From assembly GCA_021813325.1 (NCBI GenBank), contig JAKALA010000021.1, positions 1 to 54,965 on the forward strand: a stretch of DNA of 54,965 nucleotides, read 5' to 3'. A program made the translations under genes and the position numbers. Shown in pieces: positions 1 to 9,467 of the stretch. The stretch's first letter is position 1, and each line of letters opens with the position of its first letter. The notes below the pieces were generated by a model. It was not told where the DNA came from, ran no database searches, and was given only the letters and a program-made list of their open reading frames with translations. This DNA comes from a bacterium. GTDB taxonomy: Bacteria; Verrucomicrobiota; Verrucomicrobiia; Limisphaerales; UBA11358.

Positions 1-398
1 CTCTTCTGCGTAAACACGCCGAAGAACCGGCTCAAGGTGGACTGGCTGGCGATGGCTTCCACACCCAGCACCGCCGCCACGGCGGCATCGCTTTGCAACC
101 AGGCCACCCGGGAAAGCTTGTCCGCGCCGCACAGGATGCCGCCGACATAGCCCAGCGCCACATCCGTCGGATCATAGGCGTTGGGACTGGCCGGATCGTG
201 CGGCAACAACTCCCGCAACTGCTGGCGAAACCTTTTCTGGCGCAGAAAGTGGGACCAGACAATCAACCCACCGTGGGCGGTCAGCCGTTGATCGGTGAAG
301 CCGATCCGGATGGACGGCGTCGCGTTTTTAGTGTCAATTTGGAGCCGCACTGTTTGGTGCGCCTCCCGTCGAGGCCCGGAAACTTGTTTTGCTTTCAT
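1..398 (-). CDS. IS1380-family transposase, N-terminal part (runs off window)
   Basis: This minus-strand frame is open from an ATG at 398-396 to the window edge, giving about 132 codons with no stop. The encoded protein begins MKAKQVSGPRR and continues with FTDQRLTAHGG, then ALGYVGGILCGADKLS and SQSTLSRFFG. That order matches the N-terminus of IS1380-type DDE transposases: a short variable start, a 'GG' segment, a 'cg..rLS' helix and then 'SQSTLSRFF'. The catalytic domain would lie left of the window. The element interrupts the secreted-protein remnant that follows at 430-764. Which end of the IS is present is clear, but the exact terminal inverted repeat could not be defined; it should fall between about 399 and 440. 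Confidence 0.75.
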   Translation of the reverse strand, partial: MKAKQVSGPRREAHQTVRLQIDTKNATPSIRIGFTDQRLTAHGGLIVWSHFLRQKRFRQQLRELLPHDPASPNAYDPTDVALGYVGGILCGADKLSRVAWLQSDAAVAAVLGVEAIASQSTLSRFFGVFTQK

Positions 399-429
399 CA
401 CCACAAGCCCGCCAAACAGTGCTCACTCT

Positions 430-764
430 TTCAAGCTGAATCGTTCCGGCTAAGTAAACGCCCTGCAATGGCGACTGGCCCGGGAAATTGGTGGCGTTTG
501 GCCCGACCAACTTCACCACCAGCGTGCCCAAGGTGGAGTCGTTCCACAACGCATCGACCAAGTTGCCATAGGTTAGATTAGTCCCGCCGCCAATCGTCCA
601 GCCAGGAAAAGCCACAGCGGGATCCACCACCCCGCCCAAGCCATCAGGCGATGGCGCGGGCAGATTAGCCGACTCGAAATCCAAGTTGATAAAACCCTGG
701 CTGTAAGCGTTGGCAAATGAACCCAACCAAATCAGGCAGATGCAAATTTTGATGAATTTTTCAT
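430..764 (-). pseudogene. Secreted-protein gene remnant, frameshifted and cut by the IS1380 element
   Basis: Read from an ATG at 764-762, the minus strand gives MKNSSKFASA and then a stop. If one A is added to the A5 run after the ATG, the reading becomes a good signal peptide (KKFIKICICLIWLG, then SFANAYS) followed by QGFINLDFESANLP and FPGWTIGGGTN. That resembles the N-terminus of verrucomicrobial secreted PEP-CTERM-type proteins of unknown function. The similarity runs through GVYLAGTIQLERVS and stops near 430, where IS1380-linked sequence starts. The gene is therefore broken twice: by a one-base deletion in a homopolymer and by insertion. A sequencing error could explain the frameshift but not the truncation. 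No function is assigned. Confidence 0.6.
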
Positions 765-792
765 GGTCAACGTTCGGTTAATCGTTTTCCCA

Positions 793-2034
793 TCACTGAG
801 TTTGCTGCTCGTCGGGTTTTGCATAGACCCGCACATAATCCACATACATGTCCGCGACGCCATGATAACGGGACAAATCGACAGGCCAGCCGCCACCCGT
901 GGCCAGATTGATCAGGAAGAAAAACGGTTCTTGTTTGGAAAGCGGCAGGGTGGCATGCCGCGCGACCTCGATGTTGTCGCAATAATAAATCGTGTCGGTC
1001 TCGGTAATCTTGCAACCGTAAACATGAAAAGATTCAAACCAGGCCGACGGAATTCCAAACTGGCGCATCCGAATCGGATTCTTAACGTGCTCGAAGGCTT
1101 GTTTTTCAACGGTCTTGCCGGCATCGCCTTGTTCCCAGCAATGCGGCGTGATCATGTAGGAATCATGCGCATTCGGCTCCCCCCGCCCTTCTCCGCCGTA
1201 AGCTTCGATGACGTCCAATTCATCGCACGGCACTTTCACCCCTTTGACAAAAGCGGTCATGTAATCCGTCATCAGCCAAAATGCCGGCCAGGCGCCGGTG
1301 GCGTTCGGCCCGAGAAAACGGCATTCGAAATAACACGGCGCCCTGGCCGTAATGCCGGTGGCGTCATTTTTCAACGACGAAATGATCCCGGCACTCCGGG
1401 CCGCTTCACTGGCCCGAATCCGCAGATAGGAATCCACCTGAAAAAACGGGCTGTTCGTTTTATCGGCCCCCGTGAAACGCAACGTGCTGAAGTCCTGCCA
1501 GCCCCCGGGCGGCTTGTGGTCATAATATTTGGCTCCGGGATTGGTGCTGGAAATTGACAATGGTCCGTTGAAATCATCGGCAAAAATTAATTTCATACCC
1601 GCTGCGGCCGGCGGCGGATTGGCTGGCAGCCCTTCGTTCCACACCACCCCGCCCTGGTTGTAGAGTTGCAGATAGCAATTGTCTTTTCCCGTTGCAGCAT
1701 CACCACTGATGCGCAACGTGATCGGACCGTGCGGATAGTCGGCGGCGGGAAACACAAAAGTGGCGGTGCCGTCCGGATTCAGGGTTGGTTCAGCAACCGT
1801 CGAATCACTTCCCCAACCTTCCCCCTGTTTCCAGCATTTTACAGTCAAGGAGTGATAGCCTTTGGCCAGCAGCGAAATGGTGGCGCGCCCCGAGATGGTC
1901 GAACCATATTCCGGACTGCGAACCGAAATCAGATCGGACGGATCATGCTTCACCGGCCCGTCGGAAGCCATGACAGCCATGGCCAGCATCAGACTGAAGC
2001 CAAACCACCAGAATTGAATCAAGATTCTGCGCAC
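793..2034 (-). CDS. Secreted GH16-like beta-glucanase/galactanase
   Basis: 413 residues. The start is a GTG directly after an in-frame stop (TGA ATT GTG). An N-terminal signal peptide (hydrophobic WWFGFSLMLAMAVM, then AS) predicts export. Residues about 35-110 look like an Ig-like or carbohydrate-binding domain, and residues 148-405 form a GH16 beta-jelly-roll domain. The GH16 signature ExDxxE is visible as DELDVIE at 271-277, so E272 is the likely nucleophile and E277 the acid/base. ATGAWPAFWLM and YVDYVRVYA are also typical of the family. GH16 enzymes cut beta-1,3/1,4-glucans, agars, carrageenans or porphyran; the substrate cannot be read here. The gene lies 55 bp downstream of the kinase-like gene on the same strand. 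Confidence 0.82.
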   Translation of the reverse strand: MRRILIQFWWFGFSLMLAMAVMASDGPVKHDPSDLISVRSPEYGSTISGRATISLLAKGYHSLTVKCWKQGEGWGSDSTVAEPTLNPDGTATFVFPAADYPHGPITLRISGDAATGKDNCYLQLYNQGGVVWNEGLPANPPPAAAGMKLIFADDFNGPLSISSTNPGAKYYDHKPPGGWQDFSTLRFTGADKTNSPFFQVDSYLRIRASEAARSAGIISSLKNDATGITARAPCYFECRFLGPNATGAWPAFWLMTDYMTAFVKGVKVPCDELDVIEAYGGEGRGEPNAHDSYMITPHCWEQGDAGKTVEKQAFEHVKNPIRMRQFGIPSAWFESFHVYGCKITETDTIYYCDNIEVARHATLPLSKQEPFFFLINLATGGGWPVDLSRYHGVADMYVDYVRVYAKPDEQQTQ

Positions 2035-2089
2035 AATTCACCTTCAGTTCAACCGACGCATCGCCTGGGCAAGTTCGCCAGGATTCAGC

Positions 2090-3316
2090 TCAGCCGCGCC
2101 GAATTTCCGAGCCTTGGAACCGGATTCTGATGCGATAGACCTTTTTGACGCGGCAGCTCACTTTGCCGGTGACCAGGTCAATGCGATCGGGAATTTCAAT
2201 CCGGTGAATATCCACCTCGGCATGGTAGCCACGCTCGGAAAACACATCGATCAGCATGGCGAGCGCCATGGGGTTCTCCAGCACTTCGTCCTCGGCATTG
2301 ATGTGGGCCGTGCCCGAAATGGCGTGGCGCAGGACAATGGGAATGACCTTGGACTCAATGAATGCAATGACCTTGGCGAACAGCTCGCGATGCTCCAGTT
2401 CATAGCCATCCAGCCGTTTCACCATTTCCTGGCGGGCGTGAATGACGATCTGGCTGGCCAGGGGAACGCCGCGCAAGCGTTCGAACGTTCGGGGATCCAG
2501 TTCCAGCGTGCTCTGGTATTCCAGCTCGCGCAGAATATTTTCCTCCACTTCCTTGACCGGCCCCTGGGCGTTGACGAAGTGGTAATGGTAAATTTCCTTC
2601 AGCGATTGGAGCGCATCCCACGTTTGCTCCTTGAAAACCCGATAACGCCGACGCGCCAGGGATTCGTCGTGATCGGTGGGACGATCTTCGGTGACGACGC
2701 TGTCGCCGGCGCGTGCCGCCGCTTCGATCAACGCCTTGGTTTCGCGACCGCGCTTGAGCTGGCGCGCCACCGATTCCTTTTCATCCACAAACAAAACCAT
2801 GATATGGATGGTGGGCAGCCGGAAATGAATGCTCAACGGCGTGTTGTAAAATTCGCGCCACAGCGCCTTCATTTTATCCACCAGAAGTTTCAAGCACTCG
2901 ACCTGAACATTGGTGCGGGGAAAACCATCAAGAATCACCCCGTCCTGAAATTCTCGCCGGAGCAACTCGCGCAACAGCAAGCCGACCACGTCGCGGTCGC
3001 CCACCATGTTACCCGCCGCCTTGATGGCCTGCGCTTCGGGTGATTTGAGCAGCGAGCTCATCACAATCGGCTGACAGGTCAGCCCGCGCATTTCGGCAAT
3101 GAACGCGGTGTTGGTTCCCTTGCCGGCGCCGGGAGCGCCACCCAGAAGAATGATCTCCTTGGGAAACCGCATGTGTTCACGCCCGAATTCGGACTCCAAC
3201 TCACGCCAGATGGAATCAAAAATGATGTGCGCGTCCTTGATCTCCAAATCACTGCGTTTGGGCGCCGCCGGTGCAGCCAGCAAGGCCGGTTGAATTTGTT
3301 CGGTTGGGGCAGGCAT
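2090..3316 (-). CDS. Adenylate-kinase-like P-loop nucleotide kinase with C-terminal extension
   Basis: 408 residues from an ATG at 3316-3314. The P-loop is GAPGAGKGT at residues 60-68, and a DGFPRT motif follows near residue 145. Both are hallmarks of nucleoside monophosphate kinases of the adenylate kinase family. The region between about 160 and 235 carries an Arg-rich lid-like stretch. Standard adenylate kinases are about 190-230 residues; this protein has 50 extra N-terminal residues and about 150 C-terminal ones that I do not recognise. No signal peptide is visible, so it should be cytoplasmic. It could phosphorylate AMP or another nucleotide, or act as a diverged paralogue of the main adenylate kinase. 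Confidence 0.72.
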   Translation of the reverse strand: MPAPTEQIQPALLAAPAAPKRSDLEIKDAHIIFDSIWRELESEFGREHMRFPKEIILLGGAPGAGKGTNTAFIAEMRGLTCQPIVMSSLLKSPEAQAIKAAGNMVGDRDVVGLLLRELLRREFQDGVILDGFPRTNVQVECLKLLVDKMKALWREFYNTPLSIHFRLPTIHIMVLFVDEKESVARQLKRGRETKALIEAAARAGDSVVTEDRPTDHDESLARRRYRVFKEQTWDALQSLKEIYHYHFVNAQGPVKEVEENILRELEYQSTLELDPRTFERLRGVPLASQIVIHARQEMVKRLDGYELEHRELFAKVIAFIESKVIPIVLRHAISGTAHINAEDEVLENPMALAMLIDVFSERGYHAEVDIHRIEIPDRIDLVTGKVSCRVKKVYRIRIRFQGSEIRRG

Positions 3317-3482
3317 GGAACTGAAATGATAACGGACGGGAAGATACCTTACCTGTGAACTTAAACAAAGACTAATTCAGCCCGCCGATTCCGTTTAGCG
3401 ATACCGGAGCAGCGAAAAGGCTGGAATTTTTTCAATCCCAGCCCCAGCCACCCTCGAAGCCCAACCAAACTCCCGAATCAAA

Positions 3483-4376
3483 TTAATTCTTTTTCCGAGT
3501 GCCGCGGTCGGAAAGCCAGCGCGTGTCCGCGCCGGCTCCGTCCGTATTCAACTTGAGGAACTTGTCGGTCCACTTGTGCAATTCCGCGTGGCCATCGGCA
3601 AAGGAAAACGAACTGGAGTTGCCGTGATTCACGGCGGGCCGGTCATTGATGCCGCTGCCGTCGGAGATGTATTCAAAGTAGCCGTCGTTGATCGAAGCCG
3701 GATTTTCGTCAAGAAACACGAAACATTGGGACGCGCCAAATCCGCCGCCGAAATCGCTGTATTTGAAAAACGCCCGGTAACTTTGTTGCAGGCCGAACAT
3801 TTCCAGGGCGTAATTGCGCGGATACGGCCCGCAATACATGTTGGCCGAACAGGAGCGCACATGCTCCAACTTGGAGGTGGGATCGATGTAGCGATCCGCC
3901 GGACATTTGAAAACGCCCGCCGCCTTGGCATAGGCGCCAATCGAACCGACCAACGTGCCAAGACCGGGCACGGCATCGCCCAGCACGCCCAGCAAATACA
4001 CATTTGTTTCGCAACCGACGGGAATCCCGGCGCTGCCATTATAGCCATAGGAACCGGCCACCCAGTTGGGCGCGGCAGGAGTGGCCCCGGTCATGGTGAT
4101 GCCGGCCAAAACCCCGTTGGCAATGAAGTTGTTTCCGGGAAATTGATCGTTGTTGTCGCCCGCGTAGAGAATGCTCCCAAGTTGCAATTGCTTCATGTTG
4201 TTAATGCAGGCAATGCCCTGGGCGCGAACCTTGGCTTGTGTGAGTGCCGGCAACAACATCGCGGCCAGAATGGCAATGATGGCGATCACCACCAGCAATT
4301 CAATCAAGGTAAATCCCCGCGCCCGCTGCGTTTTTAAAGGAGAATGTTGAACCGCAACCTGAGACATCTGCTTCAT
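3483..4376 (-). CDS. Type II secretion/prepilin-like protein with H-X9-DG domain
   Basis: 297 residues. After a short basic leader ([10 protein letters not shown]) comes the prepilin cleavage/methylation motif [20 protein letters not shown], with the conserved Glu five residues after the cleavage Gly and one long hydrophobic helix. Near the C-terminus an [12 protein letters not shown] segment matches the H-X9-DG motif of the abundant pseudopilin-like proteins of Verrucomicrobiota, Planctomycetota and Lentisphaerota. Such proteins are expected to be processed by prepilin peptidase and to sit in the inner membrane or a pseudopilus, but their exact role is unknown. The gene lies 83 bp downstream of the large CBM protein on the same strand, so the two may be co-expressed. 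Confidence 0.85.
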   Translation of the reverse strand: MKQMSQVAVQHSPLKTQRARGFTLIELLVVIAIIAILAAMLLPALTQAKVRAQGIACINNMKQLQLGSILYAGDNNDQFPGNNFIANGVLAGITMTGATPAAPNWVAGSYGYNGSAGIPVGCETNVYLLGVLGDAVPGLGTLVGSIGAYAKAAGVFKCPADRYIDPTSKLEHVRSCSANMYCGPYPRNYALEMFGLQQSYRAFFKYSDFGGGFGASQCFVFLDENPASINDGYFEYISDGSGINDRPAVNHGNSSSFSFADGHAELHKWTDKFLKLNTDGAGADTRWLSDRGTRKKN

Positions 4377-4459
4377 AGCTTGTGTTTGGTCTTCCAGCCG
4401 CCGGGATCGGCCGCCGGCTGGAAATATTTATGTTTTGGTATGACCGCGACTGCCGTGTT

Positions 4460-7400
4460 TTACTGCGCGGACACGCGATAGAATCGGTGGGTGTTGGTGG
4501 CTGAGTCCAAAACCGACTTCACCGTGTTATCGCCTGTCACTGCGTTCCCCAACGGCGTCCAGGTGGCATCGCTCAAGTTGTCCTTATAAAGGAGCTGATA
4601 CGAAAGGCCTGACTGGGTCGGGAACGAAACGATGATGTTTTCGGTTTTGAGGGTTGCGCTCAACGTGATCGTGGCGGTGCCAGGTTTGGCCGGAACCAAC
4701 ATGAAGTAATTCACATTGATGGTCGGGTCGTTAAGAGCTATCGGATTTCCGGACAGCCGAAGCGTCGTTTGCGAGCCGTCGAAAACCACCGAAACCAAGT
4801 TGCCGTTGTCATCGCGCAAATAAACGCTTTCCGATGAATTCCAGCTCCCGAGCGGAATGTTGAACGTGCCCAGCGGGGTCGTCGTTTGACTGGCGGTGCC
4901 AAATCCGCTGGTGACTTCGGACAAGGTGGCCACCGTCACCGCGCTGCCTTCAGTGAAACGGCCAACGATGTTATACGTTCCGGCAGGATAGTGCCGGGTG
5001 TAATTGCACCATGAACCGTAGCCGAACCAGTCGAGCTTGTAATCCGTCTTGCCGGCTGTGAATTGCGGTCTGGCCAAATCACCGCTCGGCTCTTGAGCCG
5101 GAGTCAGGTTGATGTTGTCATACGCGCGATAGTCAAACGGATTGAGCAGCGCATTGGTGTTGCTCTGAGAAACATCAATTCCTTCGGTGCTGGTCTGGTT
5201 GGCGTAAGCGTTGACTTGCGGATTGTCATAGAACAGGCCGCTGACACCGCCACTGGTGTAATCCCAGTCCTCGGCTTCCCATTGGTAGTTGGTTGACGAG
5301 TAGGTGTCGAAGGAATAGCTCGTGTTGTAAACTCCTCCAGCAACTCCCGAGAAGGAGATATTCGCCGTGTAGATGCTGTCTGGCTGGAGATTGGTGTAAC
5401 TGACGTGCCAGTTTGTGGATGAACCGGTGATGACCAGGTTGGTAACAACCACGCCGTTCAAAGTGACCATAATGCTGTTGGTGGTAATACCCGCCCCCGA
5501 ACTGGCGTCGAAGCTGAGCACATTCGTTCCTTGGAACTGCATCAATCCGTTTGGATACAAGTTGCCAAGGGTCGGCTTCGAATTATCCGCTGGAACCAAG
5601 GCGAAAAAGTCCACGTTATAGCCGCCGTTATCCACCGTGACTTTCAGCGTATTGGTCGAACCATTCGCCGTCCACTTGACGTAGTTGCAATTGGCGTCAA
5701 TCAAAGGCGCCCAACCGCCGCCATAGGCTCCCCAGCCACCAGTGTTCGGGGTTGTAAAGGTGCCGAGAACTTTTGTCGCTTGGGACGTGGTGCCCCACCC
5801 GTTGGTCACCAACGAGACCTTGGCCGCATCCACCGTCCAGGGACTGCCATTCGGACTAGCCATGCGCATCCAGATGTTATAAGTGCCGGCAGGTTGGGTG
5901 CGGGTGTAGTTGGCCCAGTTTCCGCCGTCATTATGGCCGATGTTATAGGTCTGAAAATTGCCGCTGGTGTATTGCGGACGCACCCAGTCCGAACACGGAG
6001 CTTCGGTGGCCAAACCATCCCCCGCCCCGCTGCTGGTGCGATAGCCGGCTCCCACGTTGTAATTCCAATAATTGTCAACGTTCAACACCGATCCCAAGCC
6101 TTGATACATGTCGGTTTGCGGATTGTCGAAGAACTGTCCGCCATTAATTCCGTCATAGGTGAAATCATAGTCTTCCGCCTCAAACGTGTAGGTATCCGGC
6201 GCGAACGTGTCGAATTTATTCGTGTAATAGGTCGTGCCAGCGCCATCCACCAGTTTGACAATGACCGTGTGAAATCCGTTCGTCGTCACCGGGCACGTCA
6301 CGTTCCAGGCCGTTGACGAACCACTGAACGACAGGCCGGAAACGTTGGCCCCATCGATGTTCAACGTGATATTATTGGTCGCTATTCCCACCGAGGAATT
6401 CGCGACAAACGCCAGTTTGTTGGTGAACTGAAACAGGCTTTGTCCATCCGGCGCAAAATCGCTCACATAGGGTGGCGGGTTCACGGTTAAATCCGCCGGA
6501 ACAAGCATGAAGAAGCCCACGTTTTCCCCGGCGCCCACAAAAGTGTAACGCAAGGTTTTAACCGAACCGTCGGCCATAAACCGAGCCGGGTAACCGCCGC
6601 TGTTCATGATCGGCACCCAGACATATTTCTGCCACCCGCCAGTTGCAGGCGTGTCGTGCGCGCCCAGGTCTTGCGTCGTCTGATCCATCTGCGTGCGGAC
6701 GCCCGTCACGACCGAGATTTTCCCGGCATTCAACTGAGCACCGCCGTCACCGCGCGAAACCCGGACAAAAATATTGTAAGTTCCCGACGGGAAAGTTCTG
6801 GTGTAATCGCCCCAATTGCCCGCCGCCGTGTTTCCCAAATCATAATCCGGATTGCCGCCCTGGGAAGCGCGGGGCACATCACCGCAGCCTTCACCCGGCA
6901 AACCAATCCGGTTATAACCGCTGTTGCCGCCCGTGTTGTTTTTGTGAAAATCAATCTCAGCCACACCATCCAAACCGCTGTAAGCGTCCACCTGCGGATT
7001 GTCGATGAAATTCCCGCCGCCGTAGTTGAAATCTTCTGCCTCAAAAGTGTAGGCCGGGGTGATCGTGTCGAATGAAACGGAATAACTGGCGGCGACACCA
7101 TTCGCATCGCTGACTTGAATCAACGCCGTGTAAACCATGTTGCTGGCCAGCGGCGCCATCACATGGACATCTGTGGACGTTCCCGCAACCGCCAAGCCGT
7201 TTGCCGTGGTCAAACTAGCCACCGATCCCTGGCCAAATAAATTGGTTCCCGCCAATTGCACCGAAACGTCATTGGCCGGATCAATCGCCACCGGCGAGCT
7301 GGCATCAAACGACAGCAAGTTCGTCGCCTGAAACTGTAGTGTTCCATCCGGATACACATTCGTGATGGTGACCGTGCTGACTTCGGCGGGCTGGAGTGGC

Positions 7401-8368
7401 AGCAGCATGAAGAAATTGATGTTGTCGCCGCCTTGATTTTGCAGGAATTGCAAGGTCGCCGGATTTCCGTCGAAGGTAATCTCGGCCAGGTTGCCGGAAC
7501 TGTCGGTCACCGGCATGAAATCATAGCTCTGCCAGCCACGCCCTTTGACGCCGTATTTGTAAGGCGCACTGCCGCTGCCGGTGAAATAGGCGTTGCCAGA
7601 ATATACGGTTATGTCGGCACTTTCCGTTTTCACACCACCGCCACCCGCCGCGCGCACATAAAGATTGTAGGTGCCCGCCGGAAAATGCCGGGTGTAATTT
7701 CCAAAATCTCCGCCGTCCGTCCAGCCCACATCATAATCCAGTTTGCCCGAACCAAGGTAGGGACGCCGCGCCAGATCACCGCAGCCTTCCGTCGCCAATC
7801 CGCCGGGGTTGGCATCCCCGCCGGGACGATAAGCGGATTGTCCGTTCGCGTTATGCGCATCCACATAATCCGTGGTCAGCAAGCCCGCGTAGGCATTGGT
7901 TTGGGGATTGTCGATGAACTGCCCCGGAATCCCGTTCAGCGTGTAGTCCCAATCTTCCGCTTCCCATGTGTAGGCAGGATTGATCGTGTCGAAATTGATC
8001 GTCTGACTGGCGACCGCGCCGCTGGCGTCTTTGATTTGAATAGTCGCCGCATAAAGCAGATTGCTCTTCAAAGTGGCGCTCACAGTCATACTGTTATTGG
8101 CGCCGGCAACTGTCAGACCTTTGCCCAGGCTCAAACTCTTTAGAATCGCCTGCCCGGTTTGCAGGCTGGTGGACGTCAAGTCCACGGTGACATTCGTAAT
8201 ATCAACCGTTGAATCGGCATTGAACGTCAGTGACGGAGCCAATTGGAACATCGCCGTTCCATCCGGATAAACATTCGATATGGTGGGTTGAGCCTGCACG
8301 GAGATTCCACCCCAAAAGGTGGCCGCCGCCGCCAGGCTGGTGACGAGAAACTTTGGTAGTTTTGGCAT
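4460..8368 (-). CDS. Secreted modular protein with four Ig-like + CBM6-like units
   Basis: 1302 residues with a signal peptide ending VQAQP. The body is four repeats of one two-part unit. Each starts with an Ig-like module of about 100 residues (NVYPDGTAMFQ, NVYPDGTLQFQ, DFAPDGQSLFQ, NLYPNGLMQFQ, near residues 32, 335, 640 and 945). Each continues with a CBM6-like beta-sandwich of about 190 residues marked by (W/F)EAEDWDYT..., FIDNPQ, NYTR and AGTYNI. No catalytic domain is seen. The last 70 residues (TITLSATLK ... HRFYRVSAQ) are the C-terminal beta domain that recurs in verrucomicrobial exported proteins and in two other proteins here. The likely role is multivalent glycan binding at the cell surface or outside. 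A palindromic leader lies about 80 bp upstream. Confidence 0.8.
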   Translation of the reverse strand: MPKLPKFLVTSLAAAATFWGGISVQAQPTISNVYPDGTAMFQLAPSLTFNADSTVDITNVTVDLTSTSLQTGQAILKSLSLGKGLTVAGANNSMTVSATLKSNLLYAATIQIKDASGAVASQTINFDTINPAYTWEAEDWDYTLNGIPGQFIDNPQTNAYAGLLTTDYVDAHNANGQSAYRPGGDANPGGLATEGCGDLARRPYLGSGKLDYDVGWTDGGDFGNYTRHFPAGTYNLYVRAAGGGGVKTESADITVYSGNAYFTGSGSAPYKYGVKGRGWQSYDFMPVTDSSGNLAEITFDGNPATLQFLQNQGGDNINFFMLLPLQPAEVSTVTITNVYPDGTLQFQATNLLSFDASSPVAIDPANDVSVQLAGTNLFGQGSVASLTTANGLAVAGTSTDVHVMAPLASNMVYTALIQVSDANGVAASYSVSFDTITPAYTFEAEDFNYGGGNFIDNPQVDAYSGLDGVAEIDFHKNNTGGNSGYNRIGLPGEGCGDVPRASQGGNPDYDLGNTAAGNWGDYTRTFPSGTYNIFVRVSRGDGGAQLNAGKISVVTGVRTQMDQTTQDLGAHDTPATGGWQKYVWVPIMNSGGYPARFMADGSVKTLRYTFVGAGENVGFFMLVPADLTVNPPPYVSDFAPDGQSLFQFTNKLAFVANSSVGIATNNITLNIDGANVSGLSFSGSSTAWNVTCPVTTNGFHTVIVKLVDGAGTTYYTNKFDTFAPDTYTFEAEDYDFTYDGINGGQFFDNPQTDMYQGLGSVLNVDNYWNYNVGAGYRTSSGAGDGLATEAPCSDWVRPQYTSGNFQTYNIGHNDGGNWANYTRTQPAGTYNIWMRMASPNGSPWTVDAAKVSLVTNGWGTTSQATKVLGTFTTPNTGGWGAYGGGWAPLIDANCNYVKWTANGSTNTLKVTVDNGGYNVDFFALVPADNSKPTLGNLYPNGLMQFQGTNVLSFDASSGAGITTNSIMVTLNGVVVTNLVITGSSTNWHVSYTNLQPDSIYTANISFSGVAGGVYNTSYSFDTYSSTNYQWEAEDWDYTSGGVSGLFYDNPQVNAYANQTSTEGIDVSQSNTNALLNPFDYRAYDNINLTPAQEPSGDLARPQFTAGKTDYKLDWFGYGSWCNYTRHYPAGTYNIVGRFTEGSAVTVATLSEVTSGFGTASQTTTPLGTFNIPLGSWNSSESVYLRDDNGNLVSVVFDGSQTTLRLSGNPIALNDPTINVNYFMLVPAKPGTATITLSATLKTENIIVSFPTQSGLSYQLLYKDNLSDATWTPLGNAVTGDNTVKSVLDSATNTHRFYRVSAQ

Positions 8369-8650
8369 AATGTATGAGTTTGCTAAGGTTTAGGGTTGAT
8401 AAGTGGGGCAGTGGAAAAACTATAAAGCAGCGCGCCCATTTAAAACTATCCCCGAAAGCGGGGAGGAGCATTCTCACCCTGATTTCATTGGCCTAACCGC
8501 ATATCATCAGGCTTTGGAAACAGCTCAAGCCCGAATCATAAAACCACTCGAAATATACCAGCCAGGTAACGATGTCTTCCGCCTGAGCTTTCCCGGTGCG
8601 ATCAAATTCTCTTCTTTAAGGATTGGCACGCTCAATGAAACCCATTCGCC
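8369..8650. other. Intergenic region holding the CBM-protein leader
   Basis: No protein-coding signature was found on either strand. The stretch should contain the promoter and leader of the minus-strand CBM protein. The only structure seen is the GC-rich palindrome listed separately at 8447-8466. Confidence 0.4.
8447..8466 (-). promoter_or_regulatory. Leader palindrome, copy A (CCCCG-N4-CGGGG)
   Basis: A perfect TCCCCG/CGGGGA inverted repeat. On the minus strand it is followed by ATAGTTTT, so the transcript could form a tight hairpin plus a short U-run. It lies about 80-100 bp upstream of the CBM-protein start. The same pattern occurs at 11195-11213 and 16217-16234, again upstream of minus-strand genes, and in degenerate form at 34067-34082. 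It may be an operator, an attenuator-like leader, or a dispersed extragenic palindrome. Confidence 0.45.
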
Positions 8651-8694
8651 AAAAAAACAAAACCGGTGGCGTCATGCGTCAACGCCACCGGTTC
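8651..8694 (-). terminator. Intrinsic terminator of the xylA remnant
   Basis: On the minus strand ACCGGTGGCGT and ACGCCACCGGT form a perfect 11-bp stem with a 9-base loop, followed by TTTTGTTTTTTT. The stop codon of the remnant xylose isomerase frame lies inside the loop. This is a textbook Rho-independent terminator. Confidence 0.85.
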
Positions 8695-8861
8695 GCCGTC
8701 CCCCGAAACGTGTGCCAATACACCACCGCAAACCGCAAGTGTTCTTTCATCGTCTTGCCTTCGACGACCTCCTCAGCATTGTAATGCTTGAACGCCAAGG
8801 CATTCTTTGACGCCGCTCCTTCATACGCTATCTGGCTGATCTCAGCAAAGGCGGGTTTCAT
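8679..8861 (-). pseudogene. xylA: Xylose isomerase remnant (N-terminal 55 residues)
   Basis: A 60-codon frame encodes [19 protein letters not shown] followed by [20 protein letters not shown]. This is the N-terminus of xylose isomerase, for which the family pattern is 'yEG..s.NPLAF+hYn.dE.v.GK.M.EHLRFa..YWHTf'. After FRGT, where a full protein would run about 380 more residues, the frame goes straight into the terminator stem and stops. An internal deletion has apparently removed the rest of the gene and left the start and terminator. An intact paralogue elsewhere is plausible but not visible. Translation of a short peptide cannot be excluded. Confidence 0.8.
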
Positions 8862-8957
8862 AATCGTATTAATTGCGGATTTTTTGGGGCTATTGTGTTT
8901 GGTTTGAGTTTTTGTTCGAGCCGCGAAAATGTGCTACACAGATTTATTTTATAGCAA

Positions 8958-9467
8958 TTAACAATAAGATAGGCACATGTTGGCGATAAAAAGGAAAGGG
9001 TTGGCGGCGGTGGGCAGGTGTTTGCGGAGGGCGGTCTTGAAGGTGGCCCAGAGATGTTCGATGGGGTTGAGGTCGGGGGAATAGGCGGGTAAAAAGAACA
9101 ACTGACAACCGGCGGCTTCGACCAGCCGGAGCGTGGTCTGGGATTGGTGGAAGCGGGCGTTGTCCAATCCGATCACGCTGCCCGGTGGCAGTCCTGGCAG
9201 CAGCACTTTTTCAAAATAAGCGTCCACCACCTCCGTGGTGCAACTGCCTTGAAACACCAGCGGGGCGACAAGTTTGCCCTGTTGGGAAGCGGCGATGATG
9301 CTGGTGCGTTCCCGCCGCTTGCCCGCCACGGCCTCGTAAATCCGTTCGCCCCGGGGCGCGCGACCAAACTCACGAAACAGACGATGATCCACGCCGCACT
9401 CGTCGAGGTAAAAGACGGGCCGGCCGTTGAACTTTTCGAGTTCGCGCTGGAAGCGCCAGCGTTGCAC
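8958..9467 (-). CDS. IS630 transposase, catalytic part (orfB)
   Basis: 169 residues of DDE domain. YLDECGVD carries the first catalytic Asp, LDNARFH the second, and NPIEHLWATFK the Glu, in the order and spacing of IS630-type transposases. In-frame sequence upstream of the nominal GTG continues the homology (KLIKYRERNE), so the natural product is probably a fusion with orfA made by frameshifting on the A8 run near 9498-9505. The orfB frame is +1 (equivalent to -2) relative to orfA, which fits slippage losing one A. The C-terminal codons run into the terminal inverted repeat. Confidence 0.85.
   Translation of the reverse strand: MQRWRFQRELEKFNGRPVFYLDECGVDHRLFREFGRAPRGERIYEAVAGKRRERTSIIAASQQGKLVAPLVFQGSCTTEVVDAYFEKVLLPGLPPGSVIGLDNARFHQSQTTLRLVEAAGCQLFFLPAYSPDLNPIEHLWATFKTALRKHLPTAANPFLFIANMCLSYC

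Noticed and set aside
2114-3043. 309-codon plus-strand frame opposite the kinase-like gene
   Set aside because: Mirror of a P-loop protein with intact motifs; no homology of its own.
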